DNA from: Kribbella jejuensis
GTDB lineage: Bacteria; Actinomycetota; Actinomycetes; Propionibacteriales; Kribbellaceae
Length of the DNA: 64,000 nucleotides
Assembly: GCF_006715085.1 (NCBI RefSeq)
Contig: NZ_VFMM01000002.1
Span: 248,001-312,000, forward strand
Reading direction: 5' to 3'
The position numbers were made by a program, and so were the translations under genes. The notes under the pieces are model-generated. The model was not told where the DNA came from. It saw only the letters and a program-made list of their open reading frames with translations, and ran no database searches. Below, in pieces: positions 1 to 8,097 of this stretch; the stretch's first letter is position 1, and each line of letters begins with the position of its first letter.

Positions 1-1127
1 GGAAGGAGTGGTTGAGCTGGCGGATCGTGCACAGCGCCGCACCGCTGCTGAGCCAGGCCTTCGTCGACGAGAACTTCGCCTTCTACGGCAAGAAGCTGAC
101 CGGTGCGCCCGAGCTGCGCGAGCGCTGGAAGCGCGGCGTCGCCGCGGTCGAGTCGGCGCTCGGCGAGGCGCTCGGCCGTCTGTACGTCGCGGAGCACTTC
201 CCGCCGGACGCCAAGGCCCGGATGGTCGAGCTCGTGCAAAACCTGGTCGCGGCCTACCGGCAGCGGATCGAGGCGTTGGACTGGATGGGTCCGGAGACCC
301 GGCAGCGGGCGCTGGACAAGCTCGGCACGTTCGTGCCCAAGATCGGGTACCCGGACGAGTGGAAGGACTACTCCGCGCTTGAGATCGACCCGGCCGACCT
401 GTTCGGCAACGTCCGTCGCTCGGTCGCGGTGGAGACCGCGCGCGACCTCGACAAGCTCGGCAAGCCCGTCGACCGGAACGAGTGGCGGATGACGCCGCAG
501 ACCGTGAACGCGTACTACAACCCGCGGATGAACGAGATCGTCTTCCCGGCCGGCATCCTGCAGCCGCCGTTCTTCGGTCTGGACGCCGACGACGCCACCA
601 ACTACGGCGCGATCGGCGCGGTGATCGGCCACGAGATCGGTCACGGCTTCGACGACCAGGGCTCGCGCTACGACGCCGACGGCAACCTGAACGACTGGTG
701 GACCGACGAGGACCGCGCCGCCTTCGAACAGCGCACCGACAAGCTCGTCGCGCAGTACGACGCCCTCGAGCCGGCCGAGGTCCCCGGCCAGAAGGTGAAC
801 GGCAAACTCACCCTCGGCGAGAACATCGGCGACCTGGGCGGCCTGTCGATCGCCTATGTCGCCTACCAGCTGTCCCTGGACGGCACCGAGTCCGAGGAAG
901 AGCTGCAGGCCGGCGCGGAACGCTTCTTCGCTGCCTGGGCGCACGCCTGGGCGACCAAGACCCGCCCCGAAGAAGCCGCCCGCCGGCTCACCATCGACCC
1001 GCACTCACCGCCGGAGTTCCGTTGCAACGCCGTGGTGAAGAACATCGACGCGTTCCACACCACTTACAAGACAACGGAATCCGACGGCATGTGGCTCGCT
1101 CCCGAGGACCGGGTGCGAATCTGGTAG
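1..1127 (+). CDS. M13 family zinc metallopeptidase (neprilysin/PepO-like), 5' end outside window
   Basis: The reading frame is open from the window edge, so only the C-terminal part (about 375 residues) is present. The zinc motif HEIGH is at 630-644, followed by the M13-typical GFDDQG stretch. The second zinc motif, GENIGDLGG, begins at 816, and its Glu is the third ligand in this family. The protein ends in Trp, as M13 peptidases usually do, after a conserved CNA..N segment near the C-terminus. Family members cleave peptides of limited size. Bacterial forms of this length without a membrane anchor are usually soluble, but the N-terminus cannot be seen here. It converges on the LacI gene across about 80 bases of GC-rich repeats. 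Confidence 0.93.
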   Translation, partial: KEWLSWRIVHSAAPLLSQAFVDENFAFYGKKLTGAPELRERWKRGVAAVESALGEALGRLYVAEHFPPDAKARMVELVQNLVAAYRQRIEALDWMGPETRQRALDKLGTFVPKIGYPDEWKDYSALEIDPADLFGNVRRSVAVETARDLDKLGKPVDRNEWRMTPQTVNAYYNPRMNEIVFPAGILQPPFFGLDADDATNYGAIGAVIGHEIGHGFDDQGSRYDADGNLNDWWTDEDRAAFEQRTDKLVAQYDALEPAEVPGQKVNGKLTLGENIGDLGGLSIAYVAYQLSLDGTESEEELQAGAERFFAAWAHAWATKTRPEEAARRLTIDPHSPPEFRCNAVVKNIDAFHTTYKTTESDGMWLAPEDRVRIW

Positions 1128-1209
1128 CGGCCGTCAAGGACCGGCAGCGGCCGGCAGCGGCCGTCGGGACGAGCAGGGCCGCGGCGGCCGAGCGGGTCCC
1201 CGGCGGCCG
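1128..1209. other. GC-rich intergenic spacer between convergent genes
   Basis: This spacer separates the stops of the M13 peptidase and the LacI regulator. It holds two direct copies of CCGGCAGCGG (1141-1160) and a self-complementary GGCCGC/GGCGGCC patch near 1178-1190. It may act as a bidirectional terminator, but I see no clean U-tract hairpin. Confidence 0.35.
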
Positions 1210-2247
1210 TCAGGGGTTGACCGGGGCGACAGACTCGCGCACGACGACCGGGCAGGGTAGCCAGGTCGGGTGGGTCGAGCGGTACCAGGTCTTGCTGCTG
1301 CTCTGGATCAACCGGGTCAAGGTGGCCACCGCCCAGGCGCCCATCTCGTAGTGCGGCAGGGCGACGGTCGTGAGCGCCGGATGGACGCTGCCCGCGATCG
1401 GCGCCTGGTCGTCGAACCCGACGATCGACAGGTCGTCGGGGACCCGCAGCCCGAGCTCCTGCGCGGCCCGGTAGGCGCCCATCGCCATCCGGTCGTTGTA
1501 GCAGAAGATCGCGGTCGGCCGGTCGGCCCGATCCAGCAACTCCAGACTGGCCGAGTAGCCGCCGATCGCCTCCGAGACCCCGGAGGCGATCAGCCGGTCG
1601 TCCTGCGGGAGGCCCGCCGCCGCGAGGCCGCGCAGGTAGCCGGCCAGCCGGCCCTGGGTGGCCGGCACGTCGATGCTCGAGTTCGCGAAGGCGATCCGCC
1701 GATGCCCGGAGTCGACCAGCAGCGCGACGAGATCGACCGCACCGCTGGCCTCGTCGGGCAGGACAGCCGGTACGACGCCCTGCTTGTCCAGGGCTCCTAT
1801 CAACACCGCCGGTACCGCGCGCAGTTCGCGCGGCACCGACACCTCGTGGTGGAACACCGTGGCGTAGATGATCCCGTCGACCTGACGCTCGATCAGCGCC
1901 CGGGCGTCGGCGCGGCGGGCGTCCGCGCCGGCGTCCAGGTGCGAGTTGATGATCGCGAGCGTGAGGTTGTGCCGGCTCGCCTCCTCCTGCGCGCCGAGGA
2001 TGATCCGGCCGGCGTGCGGGGTGGTGGCGATCTCCTCGGTGAGCAGCCCGATCATGTCCGAGGTCCGGGTGCGCAGGCCGCGGGCGAGCCGGTTCGGGGT
2101 GTACCCGAGGTCGCGCGCGACCGATCGCACCCGCTCGCGGGTCGCCTCGCTCGTCCGGGTGTGCGGCGTCTCGTTCAGTACGTGCGAGACCGTCGTCACG
2201 GACACACCGGCGGCGCGCGCGACATCGCGGATGCCCACCTTGGCCAT
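1210..2247 (-). CDS. LacI family transcriptional regulator of the inulin locus
   Basis: The protein has 345 residues. It starts with a classic LacI helix-turn-helix (IRDVARAAGVSVTTVSHVLN at about residues 5-24), followed by the hinge and a periplasmic-binding-protein-like sugar domain. I chose the ATG at 2247 because GAGGAGG lies 7 nt upstream. An alternative ATG at 2268 overlaps the stop of the GH172 gene (TGATG) and would add seven residues (MPEEEVV). It is the last gene of the minus-strand group that contains GH172 and the ABC importer, so it probably controls that group. The perfect palindromes between 6496 and 6666 are the likely operators, and a fructo-oligosaccharide or difructose anhydride the likely inducer (inference). 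Confidence 0.93.
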   Translation of the reverse strand: MAKVGIRDVARAAGVSVTTVSHVLNETPHTRTSEATRERVRSVARDLGYTPNRLARGLRTRTSDMIGLLTEEIATTPHAGRIILGAQEEASRHNLTLAIINSHLDAGADARRADARALIERQVDGIIYATVFHHEVSVPRELRAVPAVLIGALDKQGVVPAVLPDEASGAVDLVALLVDSGHRRIAFANSSIDVPATQGRLAGYLRGLAAAGLPQDDRLIASGVSEAIGGYSASLELLDRADRPTAIFCYNDRMAMGAYRAAQELGLRVPDDLSIVGFDDQAPIAGSVHPALTTVALPHYEMGAWAVATLTRLIQSSSKTWYRSTHPTWLPCPVVVRESVAPVNP

Positions 2248-2267
2248 GACCACCTCCTCCTCAGGCA

Positions 2268-3389
2268 TCACTCGTCCCAGAGGCCGTGCTCCGGCCAGCG
2301 CCGCGGCAACCGCTCCTCGACCGGCGGCAGGTCGGCGTGCGGAGCGTGCTCGCCCAACTGGTACCAGTACGCGACGCTGGAGTAGTCGTTGCCCTGGTCG
2401 TTGGCGTGTCCGTGCTCGATCGACACCCGCAGGCTCTTCTCGAACCGGACCGGGTCCTCGATGTGCCAGCGGAACATGCTCCACAGCCCGAAGTGCTCCT
2501 GCGGGCTCGCGCCGAGCGTGATGCCGTGGTACGGACCGGCGTACTCGCCGCTCGGGAACCCCCAGGCCGCACCGAAGTAGTCCTCAGTACCGGTCCCGTG
2601 CAGCGACGGCGGCCAGACCTCGCCGTCGATGAAGAACATGTCGTCGCCTTCGCCGGGCCAGGTGAACACCTGGTTGGAGGCGTCGAAGTTGTCGATGCTG
2701 AGCACACAGCCAACGTAGTGCCCCTTGCCGGTCGCATCGAGGATGACGTAGTTGTCGTCGCCGGTCAGGTTCGTCCCGGGCAGATCCCACGGCGCCGGGT
2801 TCTCGAGGTCGCTGGTATGACGTACGGCGGTGGTCGGCTTCTCCTGCCGGTAGTACGCGTGGAACCGGGCGACGTCGTCCGGGATCGGTTCGGCGCTGAG
2901 CTCGTAGTCGACGTAGTAGAACAGGTTCTCGATCGGCTGGTCGCTCTCGTTGCGGATCTGGATCTTGGCATGGCTGCCGAACGGCATCGGGAAGTAGCTG
3001 TTCATCGCCGCCGCGAACGGGCCCTTCGGACCGCGCCGCGGGCCGAACACGGCGTTCAACGGCAGCGAGATGTAGTGCTTCGCGACCGCGTGCCCGACGC
3101 CGAAGAAGTCGCCGAGCGGGGCGCGGACGCTCGGGTTGTCCTCGCCGTCCCAGAACATCTCGATCACGAGCTTGCGCAGGTACTTCTCCGAGTAGCACCG
3201 GGTGGTGAGCCAGATGTGCTCGATCCGCCCGGCACCGGCGATGTCCGCGATCACGAACGTCTCGCCCGCGGGCACCACCGCGAAGTCCCGGTTGCCGCCG
3301 CTGCGGTCCCAGCTCGACTCGCGCCGCGACCGGCCGGACTTGACGTGCGCCAGGCCGCCGAGCGGGCTGTTGGGTTGCCAGAACTCCAT
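2268..3389 (-). CDS. GH172 (DUF2961) glycoside hydrolase, predicted difructose-anhydride hydrolase
   Basis: The 373-residue protein matches the DUF2961 fold, now GH172. Visible landmarks are the N-terminal PAGETFVIADIAGAGRIEHI region and the C-terminal GTGTEDYF motif with its conserved Glu. GH172 includes a difructose dianhydride I synthase/hydrolase and D-arabinofuranosidases. There is no signal peptide, so it should act in the cytoplasm on an imported sugar. It lies in an operon-like group with a CUT1 importer and a LacI regulator and faces a GH91 inulin fructotransferase. I therefore infer that it opens the difructose anhydride made by that enzyme. Arabinofuranoside hydrolysis is the main alternative. 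Confidence 0.88.
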   Translation of the reverse strand: MEFWQPNSPLGGLAHVKSGRSRRESSWDRSGGNRDFAVVPAGETFVIADIAGAGRIEHIWLTTRCYSEKYLRKLVIEMFWDGEDNPSVRAPLGDFFGVGHAVAKHYISLPLNAVFGPRRGPKGPFAAAMNSYFPMPFGSHAKIQIRNESDQPIENLFYYVDYELSAEPIPDDVARFHAYYRQEKPTTAVRHTSDLENPAPWDLPGTNLTGDDNYVILDATGKGHYVGCVLSIDNFDASNQVFTWPGEGDDMFFIDGEVWPPSLHGTGTEDYFGAAWGFPSGEYAGPYHGITLGASPQEHFGLWSMFRWHIEDPVRFEKSLRVSIEHGHANDQGNDYSSVAYWYQLGEHAPHADLPPVEERLPRRWPEHGLWDE

Positions 3390-3416
3390 AGAGATTCTCT
3401 TTTCTTCGAAGGGATG

Positions 3417-4256
3417 TCAGCCCTTGACCGCACCGAGGGTGAGGCCGGCGACGATGTGCCGCTGCAGGGCGAGGGTGAGCAGGACGACCGGGACCGAGTA
3501 CACCGCCGAGAGCGCGGTCATCCCGCCCCAGTCCAGGCCGAACTGGGTCTGGAAGTTGGCGATCACGATCGGCGTGGTCTGCGCCCGCACCGACGTGAGC
3601 AGGAGTGCGAACAGGAACTCGTTCCAAGACGCGAGGAAGGCGAAGATGGCGGTCACCGCGAGTCCACCGGAGACGACCGGCAGCACGACGTACCGGAACG
3701 CCTGCAGCCGGCTGCTGCCGTCGACCTTGGCGGCTTCCTCGAGTTCGCCCGGAACCGCCTCGAAGAAGCTCGACATCAGCCAGATCGACAGCGGCAACGA
3801 GATCGTGGTGTGCGCGATCGCCAGGCCGATCGTGGTGTCGGAGATGCCGATCCGGCGCATCGTCTCGACCAGCGGCGCGCCGATCGCGATCGTCGGCACC
3901 ATCCGGGTGATCAGTGCCGCGATCACGAAGATCCGGCCGCTCGGCGTCCGGTAGCGGGTGATCGCGTACGCCGCCGGTACGCCCATCAGCAGCGAGAACG
4001 CGGTACTGAGGACCGCGGTCGCGACGCTGTTGATGAGTGCCGGTACGACGCCTTCCTTGCTCAGCGCGGCGACGTAGTTGGTCAGCGTCCACTGCGACGG
4101 CAGGACGTGTGGAGGTACGGCGATCGCGTCCAGCGGCGTCTTGAACGACGTCAGCAACAGGTAGAGGAACGGAAAGCCGTAGAGCACCAGGACAGCGGCG
4201 AGCCCGGTCCAGAGCATGATCCGCGCCGGGCGGCGACGGGTTTCGAGACCGTTCAT
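3417..4256 (-). CDS. Carbohydrate ABC transporter permease, MalG type (CUT1)
   Basis: The 279-residue membrane protein has about six transmembrane helices. Its cytoplasmic EAA loop, ELEEAAKVDGSSRLQAFRYV, is typical of the second permease of CUT1 sugar importers. Its ATG overlaps the stop of the upstream permease gene (ATGA at 4253-4256), so translation is probably coupled. It should pair with the 4253-5143 permease. No ATPase gene is present here, as is usual where actinobacteria share one MsiK-type ATPase. The predicted cargo is an inulin-derived oligosaccharide or difructose anhydride, inferred from the neighbours. Confidence 0.92.
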   Translation of the reverse strand: MNGLETRRRPARIMLWTGLAAVLVLYGFPFLYLLLTSFKTPLDAIAVPPHVLPSQWTLTNYVAALSKEGVVPALINSVATAVLSTAFSLLMGVPAAYAITRYRTPSGRIFVIAALITRMVPTIAIGAPLVETMRRIGISDTTIGLAIAHTTISLPLSIWLMSSFFEAVPGELEEAAKVDGSSRLQAFRYVVLPVVSGGLAVTAIFAFLASWNEFLFALLLTSVRAQTTPIVIANFQTQFGLDWGGMTALSAVYSVPVVLLTLALQRHIVAGLTLGAVKG

Positions 4257-5143
4257 GCCTCCTCGCCTCCCGGCCGCCAGATGGCGAGAATCGCGATCGC
4301 GGCGACCACCAGCATCGCGATCAGGTACACGGTGCCCATCGCGCTGGCGAGGCCGGGATCCCCGTTCCGCGTCATCGTGCGGTAGATCAGTAGGCTGAGG
4401 GTCGTCGTACTGTCCTGCGGGCCGCCGTTGGTCTGGATCAGGATGATGTCGAACGCCCGGGCCGCGTCGATCCCGCGGACGATCAGCGCGACCGCGATCA
4501 CCGGTCGCAGCAACGGCAGGATGACCCGGAACAGCAAGGTCGGGAACGGTACGCCGTCGATCCGGGCCGCCTCGATCACCTCGCCGGGCACGTTCTGCAG
4601 GCCCGCGAAGAGGACGAGCGTGATGAACGAGGTGGTCAGCCAGATATCGGGCATCGCGACCGAGAACAACGCGATCCGCGGGTCGCTCAGCCAGCCGATC
4701 TGGTCCGTACTGTGCAGCAGGCCGATCCGTCGGAGCAGTTCGTTGAGGATGCCGAAGTTGTCGATCAGCAGGAACCGCCAGAGCAGGCCGGCGACCACCG
4801 GAGCGACCATCAGCGGATACATGAACACGGTCCGGAACACGGTCGAGCGGTCGCCGAGCGCCGCGAAGAGCAGCGCGACGGCCAGGCCGAAGGTGAACTC
4901 GAGCGTGACCACGATGACCGTGTAGACGATCGTCCGCAGCGCGGCTCCTTGGAACGCCGTCGAGCCGAAGGCCGTGGCGAAGTTGCCGAAGCCCACGAAC
5001 GTCCGCGGACCGCCGGCAATGGGGGAGATCTGGTAGAACGCGTTCGAGACGAACCTGACCAGTGGCCAGGCCACGAAGACGGCCAGGAACAAGGCGGCCG
5101 GGGCGATCAGTACGAGCGCGAACCGGCGGTCGTTGAGGCGCAC
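4253..5143 (-). CDS. Carbohydrate ABC transporter permease, MalF type (CUT1)
   Basis: The 296-residue protein begins with a hydrophobic helix (LVLIAPAALFLAVFVAWPLV) and shows the CUT1 EAA signature VIEAARIDGVPFPTLLFRVI in its second half. Six membrane segments can be counted. It sits between the lipoprotein gene (5165-6469) and the MalG-type permease in one operon. Overlap with the downstream gene is 4 nt and the gap to the upstream gene is 21 nt. It should form the membrane channel with its neighbour. Confidence 0.92.
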   Translation of the reverse strand: MRLNDRRFALVLIAPAALFLAVFVAWPLVRFVSNAFYQISPIAGGPRTFVGFGNFATAFGSTAFQGAALRTIVYTVIVVTLEFTFGLAVALLFAALGDRSTVFRTVFMYPLMVAPVVAGLLWRFLLIDNFGILNELLRRIGLLHSTDQIGWLSDPRIALFSVAMPDIWLTTSFITLVLFAGLQNVPGEVIEAARIDGVPFPTLLFRVILPLLRPVIAVALIVRGIDAARAFDIILIQTNGGPQDSTTTLSLLIYRTMTRNGDPGLASAMGTVYLIAMLVVAAIAILAIWRPGGEEA

Positions 5144-5164
5144 AGGGGTGTCCTTCGGAGTCGT

Positions 5165-6469
5165 CTACTTGACGATGGCCTGGATCTGGGTTTTGGCCTG
5201 TTTCAGTAGGGCCGCGTTGTCCGCGCCCTTGACGACGGCCTTCTGCAGCATCGGTGTCAGCACGGTGGTGACGATCTGCTGCCACTTGGGGGTCGCCGGC
5301 CGGGCGATCGTCGCGGGGGACTTGAGCGTGGTGAGGATGGCCGGGTAGTTCTCGTGTCCGGCGACACCGGCCTGCGACTCGAACGCCGAGATCCGCGAGA
5401 CAAGACCCAGCGAGGTCTTGATCGACAGGTCGTTGTGCTGGTAGGCGAACGCGATGAACTTCTTCGCCTCGGCCTGGTGACTCGTTGCCTTCGGCACCGA
5501 CAGGTACCAGGCGCCGGGTACGCCGGCGATACCGCCCGGGCCGGCGATCATCGGCGCGACCCCGATCTTGCCCTTCACCGCGGCGTTGGCCGGCGTCTGC
5601 GTGTAGGCGTGTCCCCAGAACCGCATCATCGCGAGTTTCCCCTGGTAGAACAGGTTCTGCGCGCCGGCCCAGTCGAGCTGCGCGGCGCCCGGTGGCGCGT
5701 ACGGCAGCAGGCTGGTGTAGAAGTTCAGCGCGGCCAGGTGGTCGGCGTCGTCGATCGTCACGTCGCCGCTCTTGGGGTCGAGGACCATCGTCTTCTCACC
5801 GGTCTGCGAGACGGTGGCGAGCCATTCGGTCTCGACGGCGCCCTTCACGTCCGTGCCGTACAGATCGGTCTGGCCGTCACCGTTGGTGTCCCGGGTGAAG
5901 AACGCGGCCACGTCCTTGTACTGCTTCCATGTGGTCGGCGGCACCAGCGGGTACCCGTACTTCGCCTGGAAGGCTGCCTTCTCCTTCGGGCTGCTGAACA
6001 GGTCCTTGCGGTAGTAGAGGATCTCGGAGTTCGTCCAGACCGGCATCCCGACGTACGAACCGCCGACCTGTGCCTCGGTCACCAGGCCCGGGAACAGGTC
6101 ACCTTTCACGTCGCCGGTGAACAGGTCGTCGAGCGGCGACAGGCCGGCCGAGAACGCGCTCAACCAGATAGCGTCGAGCGCCGCGACGTCGAACGACGCC
6201 TTGCCGGCCCCGAGCGCGGTCTGGATCCGGTCGTAGAGGCCGTCGTACGGCAGCTCGACCAGGTCGACCGTCGTGCCGGTCTGCTTCTTGTACAGGTCCG
6301 CGATCGGCTGGAGTTCGGCCTTGCCGCCGCCCTCCACCAGGACCGTCAGCTTTCCGGCCGTACCGGCGGAACTTCCGCCGGCACCGCACCCGGCCAAGGC
6401 CACACTCGTCACGAGGGCGAGGCCGGCCGCGGCGGCCCGGAGACGACCGCTCGTGCTGCGAAGCTTCAT
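5165..6469 (-). CDS. ABC transporter sugar-binding lipoprotein
   Basis: The 434-residue extracellular solute-binding protein (family 1) has a lipoprotein signal with lipobox LAGC near residue 30 and then a Gly/Ser-rich linker. The ATG at 6469 gives a normal lipoprotein signal. Longer upstream reading would run through the palindromic operators and is rejected. It is the first gene of the importer operon. It should capture the sugar released by the secreted GH91/GH32 enzymes encoded divergently from it. Ligand identity is inferred from context only. Confidence 0.93.
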   Translation of the reverse strand: MKLRSTSGRLRAAAAGLALVTSVALAGCGAGGSSAGTAGKLTVLVEGGGKAELQPIADLYKKQTGTTVDLVELPYDGLYDRIQTALGAGKASFDVAALDAIWLSAFSAGLSPLDDLFTGDVKGDLFPGLVTEAQVGGSYVGMPVWTNSEILYYRKDLFSSPKEKAAFQAKYGYPLVPPTTWKQYKDVAAFFTRDTNGDGQTDLYGTDVKGAVETEWLATVSQTGEKTMVLDPKSGDVTIDDADHLAALNFYTSLLPYAPPGAAQLDWAGAQNLFYQGKLAMMRFWGHAYTQTPANAAVKGKIGVAPMIAGPGGIAGVPGAWYLSVPKATSHQAEAKKFIAFAYQHNDLSIKTSLGLVSRISAFESQAGVAGHENYPAILTTLKSPATIARPATPKWQQIVTTVLTPMLQKAVVKGADNAALLKQAKTQIQAIVK

Positions 6470-6495
6470 CACTTCGACTCCGTTCTTCTGGTCAA

Positions 6496-6512
6496 ACGTT
6501 TTGGCAAAACGT
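6496..6512. promoter_or_regulatory. Perfect 17-bp palindrome, probable LacI-type operator 1
   Basis: The site ACGTTTTGGCAAAACGT is a perfect palindrome centred on one G and lies 27 bp upstream of the lipoprotein start. It has the size and AT/CG layout expected of LacI-family operators and probably overlaps the leftward promoter. Confidence 0.7.
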
Positions 6513-6574
6513 CTTGGCCGAAAGTGTTCACAGCGACGAGTCGCCCGGTCAACGCCAAAGTTCTGCCAAACAGT

Positions 6575-6591
6575 TGCCAAAACTTTTGGCA
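6575..6591. promoter_or_regulatory. Perfect 17-bp palindrome, probable LacI-type operator 2
   Basis: TGCCAAAACTTTTGGCA is a perfect palindrome with a central C. It lies midway between the divergent importer and inulinase genes. Half-sites reading TGCCAAA (6564) and CGCCAAAG (6554) lie just to its left. Confidence 0.7.
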
Positions 6592-6648
6592 CCGCGGACG
6601 ACCTTGTCGCCGTCCGGCGGCGGTTCTACGGTCGGATCAATTCGGATC

Positions 6649-6666
6649 TGCCAAAACCTTTTGGCA
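6649..6666. promoter_or_regulatory. Perfect 18-bp palindrome, probable LacI-type operator 3
   Basis: TGCCAAAA and TTTTGGCA are separated by CC. This is the same half-site as operator 2 with a 2-nt centre. It lies 28 bp upstream of the Tat-leader ATG, where it could block rightward transcription of the GH91/GH32 genes. Confidence 0.7.
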
Positions 6667-6694
6667 ATCTGTTGGAACCTGTGAAGGAGCCGCC

Positions 6695-6853
6695 ATGAAC
6701 TCCTCCGATCCCCTCTCCCGCCGGGTCTTCCTGGCCGCCGTGGCTGCCGTGAGCGCCGCGGGCTACGTCCAACTGCCGAGGACGCCGGCCGCCGCGGCCG
6801 TCGCCACGAACCCGGCGCCACGACCGCACAACACGCTCCTCGGCGTGCTCTGA
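6695..6853 (+). CDS. Short ORF encoding a Tat signal peptide only (52 aa)
   Basis: The ORF has a good ribosome site (GAAGGAG, 8 nt before ATG). It encodes SRRVFLAAVAAVSAAG, a twin-arginine motif plus hydrophobic core, then an Ala-rich cleavage-like stretch, and stops at 6851. The GH91 gene begins 33 nt later in another frame and lacks any signal peptide. That reading frame has no stop between 6781 and 6886, so a single-base indel would fuse the leader to GH91. It is either a broken leader of GH91, a relic of another secreted protein, or a sequencing slip. A leader made alone could not export the enzyme. Confidence 0.55.
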   Translation: MNSSDPLSRRVFLAAVAAVSAAGYVQLPRTPAAAAVATNPAPRPHNTLLGVL

Positions 6854-6885
6854 CCCTGCAGCTCACCCCACCAGAAGGGACGACC

Positions 6886-8097
6886 ATGCCCTCCACGATC
6901 TACGACGTCACCACCTGGACCATCCCGAGCAGCCCGTCGACCACCGCCTACACCGACATCGGCGCGATCGTGAACAGCATCATCGCCGACATCAAGACCA
7001 ACCAGCCGTCGCAGGCCTCCAAGCCGGGCGCGGTGATCTACATCCCGCCGGGCGACTACTCGCTGAAGACCCGGATCGTGATCGACATCAGCTACCTGCA
7101 GCTCAAGGGATCCGGCCACGGCTTCACCTCGACGAGTATCCGGTACAACGCCGGCAACACCTCTGCCTGGCACGAGATCTGGCCGGGCGGCAGCCGGATC
7201 CGGGTCGAGAACACCGACGGGAACGCCGAGGCGATCCTGATCAGCCGCAGCGGCGACCCGCGGCTCAGCTCGATCGAACTCCTGGACTTCTGCCTCGACG
7301 GCGTCTCGTTCACGCCGAACCAGAACAGCTATCTGAACGGCAAGTACGGCATCCGGTCGACCACCGCCACCGACTCGCTGCGGATCCGCGGCCTGGGGAT
7401 GGTCTACCTGGAGCACGGGATCGTGATCACCGACGCCGACGCGCTGCACATCCAGGGCAACTTCCTCTGCGAGAACGGCAACTGCATCGAGCTGATCGGC
7501 TCCGGGCAGGCCAGCATGGTCAACGACAACATGATCGGCGCGGGCTACGTCGGCTTCTCGATCTTCGCCGAGAACCACTTCGGCCTGATCGTCTCCGGGA
7601 ACAACATCTTCCCGCGGGGCAAGAGCTCGGTGCACCTGAAGAACTGCACGAACAACAACATCAGCACGAACCGCCTGCACGCCTTCTACCCCGGGATGAT
7701 CCAGTGCGAAGGCGCCTGCCACAACAACCTGATCGGGTCGAACCACTTCCTCCGCGTCCCCGAGTCGTTCCCGGCGATGACCGGCTTCAACAACGGGCTG
7801 GCCGATCTCTTCGGGCTGATCCAGCTGAACGGCAGCGGCAACACGGTGGTCGGCAATCACTTCTCGTTCGACGTGCCGTCCGCGAACATCACGCCGTCCG
7901 GTGCGACCCCGACGATGGTCCTGGTGAAGTCGGGGAGCAACAACTACGTGGCGACCAACCACACGGCCGCGAACGTCGCCGTACACACGGTCGTCCTGGA
8001 CGGATCGACCGTGAACACGAAGGTCCTGGACTGCGGTACGACCGCGGAGTTCCAGGCGCTGAGCGGAGCGACGTACGGCTTCCGAGCCACGCCATGA
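6886..8097 (+). CDS. Inulin fructotransferase (GH91), difructose-anhydride forming
   Basis: The 403-residue protein shows the GH91 pattern throughout: AKPG-like PGAVIYIPPGDYSLKTRIV near residue 50, GDPRLSSIELLDFCLDGV, VYLEHGIVITDADALHI, and FAENHFGLIVSGNNIFPRG in the middle of the right-handed beta-helix. The family cleaves terminal fructose disaccharides from inulin as cyclic difructose anhydride I (EC 4.2.2.17) or III (EC 4.2.2.18), and also includes a DFA III hydrolase. Pairing with GH172 suggests DFA I, but sequence alone does not settle it. The start at 6886 has GAAGGG upstream. This form has no signal peptide (see the Tat ORF at 6695). Its stop overlaps the GH32 start (ATGA). Confidence 0.9.
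   Translation: MPSTIYDVTTWTIPSSPSTTAYTDIGAIVNSIIADIKTNQPSQASKPGAVIYIPPGDYSLKTRIVIDISYLQLKGSGHGFTSTSIRYNAGNTSAWHEIWPGGSRIRVENTDGNAEAILISRSGDPRLSSIELLDFCLDGVSFTPNQNSYLNGKYGIRSTTATDSLRIRGLGMVYLEHGIVITDADALHIQGNFLCENGNCIELIGSGQASMVNDNMIGAGYVGFSIFAENHFGLIVSGNNIFPRGKSSVHLKNCTNNNISTNRLHAFYPGMIQCEGACHNNLIGSNHFLRVPESFPAMTGFNNGLADLFGLIQLNGSGNTVVGNHFSFDVPSANITPSGATPTMVLVKSGSNNYVATNHTAANVAVHTVVLDGSTVNTKVLDCGTTAEFQALSGATYGFRATP

Noticed and set aside
3417..5285. Long minus-strand reading frame (622 codons) across both permease genes
   Set aside because: Its first part is Arg/Pro-rich out-of-frame translation of the MalF-type gene. Only the part from ATG 4256 is a real protein.
5165..6592. Longer start of the first sugar-binding lipoprotein (at 6592)
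   Set aside because: It would read through two palindromic operators, and the extra 41 residues before the lipoprotein signal make no sense.
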